Shown in pieces: positions 29,781 through 38,695 of a stretch of DNA of 44,737 bases; the first letter of the stretch is position 1, and every line of letters starts with the position of its first letter. The stretch comes from Rhodospirillaceae bacterium. Its GTDB lineage: Bacteria > Pseudomonadota > Alphaproteobacteria > Rhodospirillales > Casp-alpha2. The DNA is taken from positions 1-44,737 of the forward strand of contig NZRL01000184.1 of NCBI GenBank assembly GCA_002696205.1. Reading direction: 5' to 3'. The notes below the pieces were generated by a model. That model ran no database searches and was not told where the DNA came from. It was given only the letters and a program-made list of their open reading frames with translations. Made by a program: the position numbers and the translations under genes.

Positions 29781-32546
29781 ATGAGCTTGTACACAGATTA
29801 TTTGGCTGAAATCGAAGAACGTAAAAAGCAGGATTTGCATCCGAAGCCGATTGAAGACGGGGCGCTGGTCGCCGAGCTGATCGAACAGATCAAGGATACC
29901 GGTAACGCGCACCGCGAAGACTCTCTGCAGTTCTTCATCTACAACACCCTGCCGGGCACGACGAATGCCGCCGGGGTCAAGGCCGCCTTCCTGAAAGAGA
30001 TCATCCTCGGCCAGGCCGACGTCAAAGAGATTTCGCCGGAATATGCGTTCGAATTGCTCTCGCACATGAAGGGCGGGCCGTCGGTCGCGGTGCTGCTCGA
30101 CCTGGCCCTGGGCGACGATGCCGGGATCGCCAAGGATGCCGCCGAAGTTCTGAAAACGCAGGTCTTCCTCTATGACGCCGATACGGATCGATTGGAAGCG
30201 GCGTTCAAGGCCGGCAACCCGGTCGCCAAGGACATTCTGGAAAGCTATGCCGAGGCCGAATTCTTCACCAAGCTGCCGGATATTGAGGACAAGATCGACG
30301 TCGTGACCTATGTCGCGGCCGAAGGCGATATCTCCACCGACCTCATGTCGCCCGGCGCCGAAGCCCATTCCCGCGCCGACCGCGAACTGCACGGCAAGAG
30401 CTTTATCTCGGAAGCTGCCCAGAAGGAAATCCAGGCGCTGAAGCTGCAGCATCCCGGCAAGCGCCTGATGATGATCGCCGAGAAAGGCACCATGGGCGTC
30501 GGCTCGTCCCGTATGTCCGGGGTCAACAACGTCGCCCTCTGGATGGGTGAGCAGGCCAGCCCCTATGTGCCCTTCGTCAACATCGCCCCGATCGTCGCGG
30601 GCACCAACGGCATCTCGCCGATCTTCCAGACCACGGTGGGTGTGACCGGCGGCATCGGCGTCGACCTGAAGAACTGGGTCAAGAAGGTCGATGCGGACGG
30701 CAATGTCATCATCAACAACGACGGCAGCCCGGTCCTGGAGGAGAAGTACTCCGTCGCGACGGGCACGGTCCTGACCATCGACACGAAAGCCAAGAAGCTT
30801 CTGAACGAAGACGGCACCGAAGAACTGGCCGACGTCTCCAAGGCGTTCTCGCCGCAGTCGATTGAGTTCATGAAAGCCGGTGGATCCTACGCCATCGACT
30901 TCGGCAAGAAGCTCCAGATCTTCGCCGCCGAAACGCTGGGCGTGGAACCGAAACAGGTCTTCGCGCCGAGCAAGATCGTCTCCCACCCGGGCCAGGGCCT
31001 GACGGCGGTTGAGAAGATCTTCAACAACAACGCCGTCGGCGTTCCGGAAGGCACCGTCCTGCACGCCGGTTCCGACGCCATGGTGAGGGTCAATATCGTC
31101 GGCTCGCAGGACACCACCGGGCCGATGACGGTCCAGGAATTGGAAGCCATGGCGGCGACCGTGATCTCCCCGATCCTGGACGGCGCCTATCAGTCCGGCT
31201 GCCATACGGCTTCCGTCTGGGACAAGAAAGCCCAGGCCAACACGCCGAAGCTGATGGCCTTCATGAACAATTTCGGTCTGGTCACCGGCCGCGACCCGAA
31301 AGGCGTCTACCCCGCGATGACGGACGTCATCCACAAGGTTCTGAACGACATCACCGTCGACGACCGGGCGATCATCATCGGCGGCGACTCGCACACCCGC
31401 ATGTCCAAGGGCGTGGCCTTCGGCGCCGACTCCGGGACCGTCGCCCTCGCCCTGGCCTTGGGCATGGCGAACATCACCGTCCCGGAATCGGTCAAGGTGA
31501 CCTTCAAGGGCAAGATGGCCGACCACATGGATTTCCGTGACGTCGTCCATGCGACCCAGGCTCAGATGCTGGCGCAGTTCAACGGCGACAACGTCTTCCA
31601 GGGCCGGATCATCGAAGTCCACATCGGCACCCTGCTCGCCGACCAGGCCTTCACCTTCACCGACTGGACGGCCGAGATGAAGGCCAAGGCCTCCATCTGT
31701 ATTTCCAACGACGAGACCCTGATCGAGTCCCTGGAGATCGCCAAGTCCCGCATCCAGGTGATGATCGACAAGGGCATGGAAATCCCCTCGGGCATGCTCC
31801 AGGGCCTGATCGACAAGGCCGACGCGCGCATCGCGCAGATCAAATCCGGCGAACAGCCGGCGCTGAAGCCCGACGACAACGCCAAGTACTTCGCCGAAGT
31901 CGTCGTCGACCTGGACCAGATCAACGAGCCGATGATCGCCGACCCCGACGTCAACAACATCGACATCGCCAAGCGCTACACCCACGACACCATCCGCCCG
32001 ATTTCCTATTACGGCGGCGACAAAAAGGTCGATTTCGGCTTCGTCGGGTCCTGCATGGTGCACAAGGGCGACATGAAGATCGTCGCCCAGATGTTCCGCA
32101 ACCTGGAAAAGGCCAACGGCAAGATCGAATTCCACGCGCCGCTGGTCGTCGCCCCGCCGACCTACAACATCGTCGACGAGCTGAAGGCCGAAGGCGATTG
32201 GGACATCCTGCAGAAGTATGCCGGGTTCGAATTCGACGACACGCACCCCAAGACCGAGGCGCGGACGAAATACGACAACACGCTCTATCTGGAGCGTCCG
32301 GGCTGTAACCTCTGCATGGGCAACCAGGAAAAGGCCGAGAAAGGCGATACGGTCCTGGCGACTTCGACCCGTCTGTTCCAGGGCCGTGTCGTTGCCGACT
32401 CCGACGAGAAAAAGGGCGAATCCCTGCTGGCATCCACGCCGGTCGTGGTTCTGTCGACCATCCTCGGCCGCACGCCGAGCATCGACGAATACAAGACCGC
32501 CGTGGACGGCATCAACCTGACCAAGTTCGCGCCGCCGGCGGCGTAA
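29781..32546 (+). CDS. acnB: Aconitate hydratase B (aconitase, 2-methylisocitrate dehydratase)
   Basis: AcnB isomerises citrate and isocitrate in the TCA cycle and can dehydrate 2-methylisocitrate. The 921-residue protein has the AcnB domain order: an N-terminal HEAT-like region (YTDYLAEIEERKKQDLHPKP to about 160), a swivel domain at about 165-380, and the catalytic domains, including GGDSHTRMSKGVAFGADSGT. The cluster cysteines appear as FVGSCMVHKGDMK and PGCNLCMGNQEKA; SGCHTASVW is another conserved site. It is about 55 residues longer than E. coli AcnB (865). Many alphaproteobacteria instead use AcnA. The text resembles the long Bacteroidota AcnB as I remember it. Start ATG 29781 follows a GCGGAG element. 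Confidence 0.97.
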   Translation: MSLYTDYLAEIEERKKQDLHPKPIEDGALVAELIEQIKDTGNAHREDSLQFFIYNTLPGTTNAAGVKAAFLKEIILGQADVKEISPEYAFELLSHMKGGPSVAVLLDLALGDDAGIAKDAAEVLKTQVFLYDADTDRLEAAFKAGNPVAKDILESYAEAEFFTKLPDIEDKIDVVTYVAAEGDISTDLMSPGAEAHSRADRELHGKSFISEAAQKEIQALKLQHPGKRLMMIAEKGTMGVGSSRMSGVNNVALWMGEQASPYVPFVNIAPIVAGTNGISPIFQTTVGVTGGIGVDLKNWVKKVDADGNVIINNDGSPVLEEKYSVATGTVLTIDTKAKKLLNEDGTEELADVSKAFSPQSIEFMKAGGSYAIDFGKKLQIFAAETLGVEPKQVFAPSKIVSHPGQGLTAVEKIFNNNAVGVPEGTVLHAGSDAMVRVNIVGSQDTTGPMTVQELEAMAATVISPILDGAYQSGCHTASVWDKKAQANTPKLMAFMNNFGLVTGRDPKGVYPAMTDVIHKVLNDITVDDRAIIIGGDSHTRMSKGVAFGADSGTVALALALGMANITVPESVKVTFKGKMADHMDFRDVVHATQAQMLAQFNGDNVFQGRIIEVHIGTLLADQAFTFTDWTAEMKAKASICISNDETLIESLEIAKSRIQVMIDKGMEIPSGMLQGLIDKADARIAQIKSGEQPALKPDDNAKYFAEVVVDLDQINEPMIADPDVNNIDIAKRYTHDTIRPISYYGGDKKVDFGFVGSCMVHKGDMKIVAQMFRNLEKANGKIEFHAPLVVAPPTYNIVDELKAEGDWDILQKYAGFEFDDTHPKTEARTKYDNTLYLERPGCNLCMGNQEKAEKGDTVLATSTRLFQGRVVADSDEKKGESLLASTPVVVLSTILGRTPSIDEYKTAVDGINLTKFAPPAA

Positions 32547-32577
32547 CGATCATTCTGGACGGTAGCGCCAAGGCCCC

Positions 32578-33279
32578 TTAGCCGTAGCGCTGCTGCTTCC
32601 ACGGATCACCGAGATTATGATAGCCCCGGGTTTCCCAGAAGCCCGGGGCGTCTTTTTCCAGAAACGTGATCTGGCGCAACCACTTCGCGCTTTTCCAGAA
32701 ATACAGGCTGGGCACCACGGCGCGGGCCGGGCCGCCGTGCTCGCGGGTCAAGGGCTCGCCGTTCCAGGAATGGACGATCAGCGACCCGTCGGCCAGGAAA
32801 TGGTCGAGGGGCAGATTGGTCGTATAGCCGTCGTGACAATGGAGGACGGCGAAGGCCGCCTCGGGCCGCAGGTCCGCCGCCTCGGCCAGGGTCTTCACCA
32901 AGACCCCGCCCCAGCGATTGTCGAAGGTCGACCAGGAGGTCACGCAATGAATGTCGCTGGTCGTCTCGGCCTGCGGCAGGGCGAGGAACGCCTCCCAATC
33001 CAGGGTCAGCGGTCGGCCGACCGCCCCCGCCACTTTCATCACCCATTGGTCGGTCGGAATCAGCGGATGCTGGCCCAGGTCCAGGACCGGCCAATCCTTG
33101 GAGAGGTGCTGGCCCGGCGGCAGGCGCCCGCCGCCGTCCGTCCGGCGCGTTTGCGGCTGGCGCTTTTCGCGCGCCCATTGTTCCTTGGTTTCGGTCAGTT
33201 TGGATTTCTGTTCGCCCAGAACACTGCCGGGCTGGCCTTCGAACAACGCCTTGAAGCGGTCATCGTCCTTGTCGGCCAT
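32578..33279 (-). CDS. Sulfite oxidase-like molybdopterin oxidoreductase
   Basis: A 233-residue protein with the sulfite-oxidase molybdopterin-binding fold. The molybdenum-binding cysteine is C112 in SDIHCVTSWSTFDNRWGGV. HDGYTTNLPLDHFL, LTREHGGPARAVVPSLYFWKSAKWLRQITF and the final GFWETRGYHNLGDPWKQQRY are the usual landmarks. There is no signal peptide or Tat motif, unlike YedY/MsrP, so it is likely cytosolic. The N-terminal 50 residues are polar and charged. The natural substrate is unknown. It follows smpB by 13 bases on the minus strand, and the dapA-smpB-oxidoreductase order suggests co-transcription rather than a shared role. Confidence 0.92.
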   Translation of the reverse strand: MADKDDDRFKALFEGQPGSVLGEQKSKLTETKEQWAREKRQPQTRRTDGGGRLPPGQHLSKDWPVLDLGQHPLIPTDQWVMKVAGAVGRPLTLDWEAFLALPQAETTSDIHCVTSWSTFDNRWGGVLVKTLAEAADLRPEAAFAVLHCHDGYTTNLPLDHFLADGSLIVHSWNGEPLTREHGGPARAVVPSLYFWKSAKWLRQITFLEKDAPGFWETRGYHNLGDPWKQQRYG

Positions 33280-33292
33280 GAGAAGCTCCGCC

Positions 33293-33775
33293 CTAGCCCT
33301 TGTCGCGCATCAGCCGCGCCTTCTGGCGGCCCCAATCACGGGATTTTTCCGTCTCGCGCTTGTCGTACTGGCGCTTGCCTTCGCCCAGTGCGAGTTGAAC
33401 CTTGGCCAAGCCTCGCTTGTTGAAATAGATCGCCAGCGGGATCAGCGCCATGCCCTTGCGGTTGACCGCGCCGCCCAGGCGCGCGATCTCGCGCCGGTGC
33501 AGCAGCAGCTTACGCTTGCGCTTGGGCTCGTGGTTGGCCGGGCCCGCCTGCTCGTACTTCGGGATGTCGGCGTTGTAGAGGTAAAGCTCGCCGTCCTCGT
33601 CCGCCGCATAGGCGTCGATCAGGGAGCCCCGGCCCTGACGCAGGGATTTCACCTCGGTCCCGGTCAGCATCAGGCCGGCCTCCATGTCCTCGACGATCGT
33701 GTAGTCGCGCCGCGCCTTGCGGTTCTGCGCCACGATATTGCCGGGTGGGCCCTTCTTTTTCTTCTTCTGTGCCAT
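33293..33775 (-). CDS. smpB: SsrA-binding protein SmpB
   Basis: SmpB binds tmRNA and rescues stalled ribosomes by trans-translation. The 160-residue protein begins with a lysine run (MAQKKKKKG), then IVAQNRKARRDYTIVEDMEAGLMLTGTEVKSLRQGRGSLIDAYA, the family core. RKRKLLLHRREIARL and LIPLAIYFNKRGLAKVQLALGEGKRQYDKRE follow, and the tail KSRDWGRQKARLMRDKG is the part that forms a helix in the decoding site. It lies 46 bases after dapA. No ssrA tmRNA gene is present in the window. Confidence 0.97.
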   Translation of the reverse strand: MAQKKKKKGPPGNIVAQNRKARRDYTIVEDMEAGLMLTGTEVKSLRQGRGSLIDAYAADEDGELYLYNADIPKYEQAGPANHEPKRKRKLLLHRREIARLGGAVNRKGMALIPLAIYFNKRGLAKVQLALGEGKRQYDKRETEKSRDWGRQKARLMRDKG

Positions 33776-33792
33776 GGATGAAAACTCCGCTG

Positions 33793-33814
33793 GGGCGCTC
33801 CTTAGGGGGCGCCC
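33793..33814 (-). terminator. Hairpin between dapA and smpB
   Basis: GGGCGC and GCGCCC (33793-33798 and 33809-33814) pair around a 10-base loop. The hairpin begins eight bases after the dapA stop and is followed on the minus strand by GGAGTTTTC. It may act as a weak terminator or attenuator that lowers smpB expression relative to dapA. Confidence 0.35.
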
Positions 33815-33821
33815 AGGCGGA

Positions 33822-34697
33822 TTAGTTCAGCAGGCCGACTGCGACCATGGTGTCGCGCACCTTGGTCTTGTTTTCGTCGGAGATATCGCAAATCGGCAGG
33901 CGCGCCTCCGGCGAGCATTTGCCGAGCAGCGAGACCGCGAACTTCACGGGGCCCGGGCTGGTTTCGCAGAACATGGCGTTGTGCAGCGGCATCAGCCGGT
34001 CCTGCAGGTCCATGACCTTGTCCATGTCCTTTTCCCGCCAGGCGCGCTGCATTTCGGAACACAGGCGCGGGGCCACGTTGGCCGTGACGGAAATGCAGCC
34101 GTGGCCGCCGCCCGCCAGGAACGGCACGGCGGTCCCGTCCTCGCCGGACATCTGGCAGAAATCGGCGCCGATGGCGAGGCGCGTGTTGATCGGCCGCGCC
34201 AGGTCCTGGGTCGCATCCTTGACGCCGACGATGTTCGGCAACTTCGCCAGGCGCGCCATGGTCGCGACCGACATGTCGACGATCGAACGGCCGGGGATGT
34301 TGTAGATGATGATCGGCAGGTCGCCCGCGTCGTGCACGGCTTTGAAGTGCTGATAGAGCCCTTCCTGCGTCGGCTTGTTGTAATAGGGCGTGACGACCAG
34401 GGCGGCGGCGGCGCCGGCGGACTTCGCGTGCTTGGCAAGCTCGACCGCTTCCTGGGTCGAGTTCGATCCGGCACCCGCGATGACCGGCACGCGGCCGTCG
34501 GCGGCTTCGATGCACCATTCGGTGACCTGCATGTGTTCTTCGTGGCTGAGGGTCGGCGATTCACCGGTCGTGCCACAGGGCACAAGACCGTCGGAGCCTT
34601 CCGTGATCTGCCAATCCACGAAGCTCTTGAACGCCGATTCGTCCACCGCACCGTCTTTGAACGGGGTAATCAACGCAGGGAAAGAGCCCTTGAACAT
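33822..34697 (-). CDS. dapA: 4-hydroxy-tetrahydrodipicolinate synthase
   Basis: DapA condenses pyruvate with aspartate semialdehyde in lysine and diaminopimelate synthesis. The 291-residue TIM-barrel shows the Schiff-base lysine K160 ([12 protein letters not shown]), Y132 in IIYNIPGRS, and the [10 protein letters not shown] loop (39-50) with T43/T44 at the active site. [18 protein letters not shown] is the other signature. ATG 34697 has GAGGAG upstream, and a promoter lies at 34770-34742. dapA-smpB is a conserved alphaproteobacterial pair. The divergent slt gene degrades peptidoglycan that DapA helps to make; a shared intergenic operator could coordinate them, which is speculation. Confidence 0.97.
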   Translation of the reverse strand: MFKGSFPALITPFKDGAVDESAFKSFVDWQITEGSDGLVPCGTTGESPTLSHEEHMQVTEWCIEAADGRVPVIAGAGSNSTQEAVELAKHAKSAGAAAALVVTPYYNKPTQEGLYQHFKAVHDAGDLPIIIYNIPGRSIVDMSVATMARLAKLPNIVGVKDATQDLARPINTRLAIGADFCQMSGEDGTAVPFLAGGGHGCISVTANVAPRLCSEMQRAWREKDMDKVMDLQDRLMPLHNAMFCETSPGPVKFAVSLLGKCSPEARLPICDISDENKTKVRDTMVAVGLLN

Positions 34698-34741
34698 GGT
34701 TCACTCCTCGGGTCTGGATCGGGGGTCTTGAAGTTGTGCGG

Positions 34742-34770
34742 ACCATAGCCCCCGCCGCGCCCGGCGGCAA
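34742..34770 (-). promoter_or_regulatory. Promoter for dapA
   Basis: Minus strand: -35 TTGCCG (34770-34765), exactly 17 bases, -10 TATGGT (34747-34742). The predicted start near 34735 gives a leader of about 38 bases. Confidence 0.55.
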
Positions 34771-34840
34771 GCACGGACGATGCCGCGCCGCACCCAAGCG
34801 GAACCGTGTCCCCGGCGGCGAAGCGTCACAATTGCGTTGC

Positions 34841-34869
34841 TTGTTGAACAGGCGTTCAAATCGTATCAT
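34841..34869 (+). promoter_or_regulatory. Promoter for slt with an embedded operator-like palindrome
   Basis: -35 TTGTTG (34841-34846), 17 bases, -10 TATCAT (34864-34869). Between and over the -35 lies the perfect palindrome TTGAAC-AGGC-GTTCAA (34844-34859), well placed for repression. The -10 is only eight bases before the chosen ATG 34877, so the transcript would be almost leaderless, or the true start codon lies further on. The same 16-mer with one change occurs at 41607-41622. Confidence 0.5.
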
Positions 34870-34876
34870 TCGCGCC

Positions 34877-37000
34877 ATGTTACGGCGGATCGCAAGGCTG
34901 GTTGACGTGGGGCCGCCAAGACCAGGAGGCCCCGTGCCATCGGCATCGATCCGATGGATGGGCGTCGTTTGTCTTTGTGCCGGCTTGGGATTCGCGGGCG
35001 GGCTCTCGCCGGTCGTACCGTCATCCGCCGCCGCCGCATCGAAAAACTCCGGCAATATGGGTGCGTCCCGTGCGGTCATACGCCCCCTGCCCGTCAAGGC
35101 GCGCGATCTGTCCTTGCTGCGTAAGGCCTTCGAAGCCATGGATGCGGGCAAATGGGATCATGCCCTGGCCCTGCGGGCCCGGATCAGCGATCCCTTCGCC
35201 CGCAAGCTGGTGCAATGGCAACGCCTGTCGTCCTGGCGCAGCCCGGCGGAGTTCGATGAACTCTCGGCGTTCCTTTACGACAATCCGCAATGGCCGCATG
35301 CCCGGCGCATCGCCTACAAGGCCGAGGCAAGGCTGTCCGCGACGGCGACCGACGACGAGGTTCTGGCCTTCTTCACCGGGCGGCAACCGATCACCGCCTT
35401 GGGCAAGGCGCGCTATGCCGTGGCGCTGTTGAACCACGGGGATCAGGCCGACGAAGTCCGCGCCACGGAGATGCTGCGCGACGCCTGGATCAACGGCGAT
35501 TTTTCCAAGGCGGACGAAAAGCATTTCATGGGCCGCCACAGCCGCCGCATCCGCACGACCGATCATATCGCCCGCCTGGACCGCTTGTTGTGGGAAGGGC
35601 GCTACTGGGCCGTTCGCCGCCATCTCTGGCGGGTACCGAAGGCGTATCAAAAGCTGGGGCTGGCGCGGATTTCCCTGCGCCGTCAGGTCGGTAACGTCGA
35701 TGCCCTGGTTGCACGGGTGCCCAAGAATCTGCAGCGCGATCCCGGCCTGATCTATGAGCGGCTGCGATGGCGCCGGAAGAAGGGCAAGGAATCGGCGCTC
35801 GACCTCGTCCGATATCTGCCGGGTGATCAGCCCTATGCCGAAAAATGGTGGGAGGAACGATCGACCCTGGTGCGCCGCGCACTGCGCCAGGGCTTCATCA
35901 CCGACGCCTACCGCATCGCCCGCAACCACGGCCTGCACGAAGGCGCCGACTACGCCGAGGCGGAATGGCTGGCCGGATGGGTGGCCCTGCGCTTCCTGGA
36001 CGAACCCAAGGTCGCGGCCCAGCATTTCCAACGCATGTATGCGCGCGTGAACTACCCGATCAGCCTGTCGCGCGGTGCCTATTGGATCGCCCGCAGCTTC
36101 GAAGCCATGAAAGAGCCCGAGCGCGCCGCCGAATGGTACGCGCGGTCGGCCCGGCATCCGACGACCTATTACGGTCAATTGTCGCTGGCGCGGGTGGACC
36201 AGTCGGCTGTACTGCGCCTACCGGCAGACCCGAAACCGGATGCCGACCTGGTTCGTCAATTCGAAGACCACGAAATGACCCGGGCGTTCCGCATGTTGTC
36301 CGCCGCCGGGATCGACGCCGCATTGCGTCCGTTTCTCCAGGAACTCCTCTCGCGGGCCGACGAATTGCCGGGCTGGCGTGTGCTGACCGCCGATCTGGCC
36401 GCCGAGGCGGACCGGCGCGACCTTGCCGTCAGTGTTGCCAAGCTGTCTCTGCGCGAGGGCCAGATGATGCCGACCCACGGATATCCCGCGATCACCCTGC
36501 CCCGCCTGCCGGCGAAGTGGAACCTGCCGACCCTGGAACAGGCATTGGTCCTCGGCATGATCCGTCAGGAAAGCGCCTTTCGCGGCAACGCCGTCAGCCG
36601 CGCCAGCGCCCAGGGCCTGATGCAGCTCATGCCCGCCACGGCGAAGGTCGTGGCCAAGCGCCAGGGCCTCGGTTATTCCCGATCCCGGCTGATCAGTGAC
36701 GCCAGCTATAACCTGACCTTGGGGCAAACCTATCTGGCGGGACTGTTGACCCAATTCGACGGCTCTTACGTGCTGTCCATCGCGGGCTACAACGCCGGGC
36801 CGCATCGAGTGCGCCGCTGGCTGAAGGAATTCGGCGACCCCCGCACGAAGGACGTAGACGTAATCGACTGGGTCGAAATGATCCCCTTCGACGAGACGCG
36901 CAACTATGTTCAGCGGGTGATGGAAAACCTGCACGTCTATCGTTCGCGCCTCGCCGGGACGGAAATGGCCTTCGCGCCGCATGCCGACCTGATGCGCTAA
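34877..37000 (+). CDS. slt: Soluble lytic murein transglycosylase (Slt family)
   Basis: A periplasmic enzyme that cleaves the MurNAc-GlcNAc bond, leaving 1,6-anhydro ends. From ATG 34877 it has 707 residues. An N-terminal export signal is seen as WMGVVCLCAGLGFAGGLSPVV to about residue 54. The middle is a long superhelical alpha-repeat region (about 80-530). The C-terminal lysozyme-like SLT domain has GMIRQESAFR with catalytic E565, SRASAQGLMQLMPATAK, and SIAGYNAGPHRVRRW. The frame is open to 34736, and a start further down at MGVVCLC is possible. It is divergent from dapA; its promoter contains a palindrome shared with the M23 gene. Confidence 0.95.
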   Translation: MLRRIARLVDVGPPRPGGPVPSASIRWMGVVCLCAGLGFAGGLSPVVPSSAAAASKNSGNMGASRAVIRPLPVKARDLSLLRKAFEAMDAGKWDHALALRARISDPFARKLVQWQRLSSWRSPAEFDELSAFLYDNPQWPHARRIAYKAEARLSATATDDEVLAFFTGRQPITALGKARYAVALLNHGDQADEVRATEMLRDAWINGDFSKADEKHFMGRHSRRIRTTDHIARLDRLLWEGRYWAVRRHLWRVPKAYQKLGLARISLRRQVGNVDALVARVPKNLQRDPGLIYERLRWRRKKGKESALDLVRYLPGDQPYAEKWWEERSTLVRRALRQGFITDAYRIARNHGLHEGADYAEAEWLAGWVALRFLDEPKVAAQHFQRMYARVNYPISLSRGAYWIARSFEAMKEPERAAEWYARSARHPTTYYGQLSLARVDQSAVLRLPADPKPDADLVRQFEDHEMTRAFRMLSAAGIDAALRPFLQELLSRADELPGWRVLTADLAAEADRRDLAVSVAKLSLREGQMMPTHGYPAITLPRLPAKWNLPTLEQALVLGMIRQESAFRGNAVSRASAQGLMQLMPATAKVVAKRQGLGYSRSRLISDASYNLTLGQTYLAGLLTQFDGSYVLSIAGYNAGPHRVRRWLKEFGDPRTKDVDVIDWVEMIPFDETRNYVQRVMENLHVYRSRLAGTEMAFAPHADLMR

Positions 37001-37049
37001 TCTCTCACGGCCCTCACCGAACTGTGACTTTCTTGCCTGCGGGCGCTGC

Positions 37050-37078
37050 TTGACCCCATTCCGCCCGCCGCCCATAAC
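37050..37078 (+). promoter_or_regulatory. Promoter for the HAD-hydrolase-dehydratase operon
   Basis: -35 TTGACC (37050-37055), exactly 17 bases, -10 CATAAC (37073-37078). The predicted start is near 37085, giving a leader of about 44 bases before the HAD gene. Confidence 0.6.
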
Positions 37079-37090
37079 GGCAGGAACACG

Positions 37091-37106
37091 GGCCTTCGAG
37101 AAGGCC
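37091..37106. repeat. 16-bp palindrome just after the HAD operon transcription start
   Basis: GGCCTTC and GAAGGCC form perfect 7-base arms around GA. It begins about six bases after the predicted transcription start and ends 22 bases before the HAD start codon. The position suits a repressor operator. Confidence 0.45.
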
Positions 37107-37128
37107 GCAAACGGAAGGATCACGGGAC

Positions 37129-37821
37129 ATGCCCAACGACCAACTGACCGACATCGGGGCCTGCGTCTTCGACGCCTATGGGACCCTGTTCGACATCGCC
37201 GCGGCGGCGGCCCATTGCAAGGACGACCTAGGCGACAACATGGCGCCTCTTGCTGGCCTCTGGCGCGACAAGCAGATCGCCTATTCCTGGCACCGCTCGC
37301 TAACCGGCGATTACATCCCGTTCTGGCAGGTCACCCAGGACGGGCTGGACTACGCCCTGGCCGCTCTCGGCCTGGACGGCGATCCGACTTTGCGCCAGAG
37401 GCTCCTGGATCTCTATTTCAAACTCGACGCCTATCCCGAGGTCCCGGCGATGCTGAAGACCCTCAAGGACGCCGGGCTGAAGACGGCGATCCTGTCCAAC
37501 GGCTCGCCGGAAATGCTCAAAGCCGCCGTCGACAACGCCGGGATCGAGGGCGTTCTCGACGACGTGCTGTCGGTCGAGGACCTGGGCATCTTCAAACCGC
37601 ATTTCAGCGTCTATCAGATGGCCGTCGACCGGCTCGGCGTCGAGGCGAAGCGTGTCTGCTTCATGTCGTCCAACGGATGGGACGCGGCGGCGGCGGCGAA
37701 CTTCGGGTTCAAGGTCGTCTGGGTCAATCGGTTCAAGCAGCCGACGGAACGCCTGCCGGGTGATATCATCACCCAGTTGGATACCCTGGCTTCCCTGCCC
37801 GACCTGCTGGGCCTTGGCTGA
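37129..37821 (+). CDS. Haloacid dehalogenase, type II (HAD superfamily)
   Basis: A 230-residue HAD-IA protein of the L-2-haloacid dehalogenase type. The nucleophile is D15 in ACVFDAYGTLFDIAAAA. Motif II is LSNGSPEML, motif III is the lysine in GIFKPHFSVYQ, and motif IV reads FMSSNGWDAAAAANFGF, matching type II dehalogenases (SSNxWD) rather than phosphatases. The active enzyme releases halide from 2-haloacids, or may act on another substrate. ATG 37129 has AAGGA ten bases upstream. The gene heads a three-gene plus-strand unit with the hydrolase and dehydratase. Confidence 0.92.
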   Translation: MPNDQLTDIGACVFDAYGTLFDIAAAAAHCKDDLGDNMAPLAGLWRDKQIAYSWHRSLTGDYIPFWQVTQDGLDYALAALGLDGDPTLRQRLLDLYFKLDAYPEVPAMLKTLKDAGLKTAILSNGSPEMLKAAVDNAGIEGVLDDVLSVEDLGIFKPHFSVYQMAVDRLGVEAKRVCFMSSNGWDAAAAANFGFKVVWVNRFKQPTERLPGDIITQLDTLASLPDLLGLG

Positions 37822-37828
37822 CGTGACG

Positions 37829-38695
37829 ATGGCCGACGCGGGGTATGCGGAACGCCGGTTCACGGCCCGCGACGGTCTCACGCTCTATTATCGGGAGTAT
37901 GCCCCCGGCGGCGATGAGGCGGCGAAGACTCCGGTTCTCTGCCTGCCGGGGCTCAGCCGCAATTCCAAGGATTTCCACGAACCGGCGCTGCGTCTGGCCG
38001 GGCTCGGTCACCGCGTGATCTGCCCCGATATCCGGGGGCGCGGACGGTCGGACTACGACCCCGATCCCATGAATTACCGGATCGAGACCTATATCGACGA
38101 CGTGCGGCACCTGCTGGCCGTACTGGGCCTGCACCGCGTCGTGGTGATCGGGACCTCCATGGGCGGGATCATGGCCATGGGCATGGCGGCGGCCATGCCG
38201 ACGGTACTGGCGGGCGTGGTCCTGAACGACGTCGGCGCGGTCGTCCCGGCCGGGCCGCTCAAACCCATCGTCGACAGCATACGCGCGGAGAAGACGTTCG
38301 CTTCATGGGAGGAAGCGGCGGCGGCGATGCGACGGGCTTTTCCAGACTTGCCCGCCGAAACGGACGACGAATGGCTGGACCTGACCCGGGCGACCTTCAT
38401 CGAAGCCCCCGACGGGCGCCTGCGCCGCGATTGGGACAAGGAGATCGTCAACCCCCTGCTTGCCCTGCCGCCCGGCGATACGGACCTGTGGAACTTGTTC
38501 AAAGCGCTCAAGCACGTGCCGACGGGGGTTGTGCGGGGCGCCCGCTCGGATATTCTGAGCACCTCGATTCTGGAGGCCATGATCGACGCGCGGCCGGACC
38601 TGATCCACGCCGTGGTGCCGGATGTCGGCCATCCCCCCAACCTGCGTGAACAACCAGCCAAGGAAGTCATCGATGCCGTCCTCGCCCGCGTCTGA
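37829..38695 (+). CDS. Alpha/beta-fold hydrolase
   Basis: A 288-residue alpha/beta hydrolase. It has LCLPGLSRNSKDFHEPA (oxyanion region), DIRGRGRSDYDPDP, the nucleophile elbow GTSMGGIMAMG with S110, and PDVGHPPNL with the catalytic histidine. No signal peptide is seen. The start is ATG 37829, seven bases after the HAD stop; GTG 37823 is also possible. The end overlaps the dehydratase start by 23 bases. The substrate is unknown. It shares layout with the hydrolase at 4408-5250 (the DVxGRGxSxxxxxP turn and GTSMG), and the two could be distant paralogues. Confidence 0.88.
   Translation: MADAGYAERRFTARDGLTLYYREYAPGGDEAAKTPVLCLPGLSRNSKDFHEPALRLAGLGHRVICPDIRGRGRSDYDPDPMNYRIETYIDDVRHLLAVLGLHRVVVIGTSMGGIMAMGMAAAMPTVLAGVVLNDVGAVVPAGPLKPIVDSIRAEKTFASWEEAAAAMRRAFPDLPAETDDEWLDLTRATFIEAPDGRLRRDWDKEIVNPLLALPPGDTDLWNLFKALKHVPTGVVRGARSDILSTSILEAMIDARPDLIHAVVPDVGHPPNLREQPAKEVIDAVLARV

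Noticed and set aside
29739-32246. 835-codon minus-strand open frame opposite acnB
   Set aside because: Same shadow effect; the sequence is repetitive in Asp/Val/Gly with no recognisable domain.
34844-34859. Reading the palindrome as an SOS (LexA) box
   Set aside because: GAAC-N4-GTTC is the Gram-positive form; alphaproteobacterial LexA sites are direct repeats of GTTC or GAAC spaced by seven bases. I keep it as an unidentified operator.
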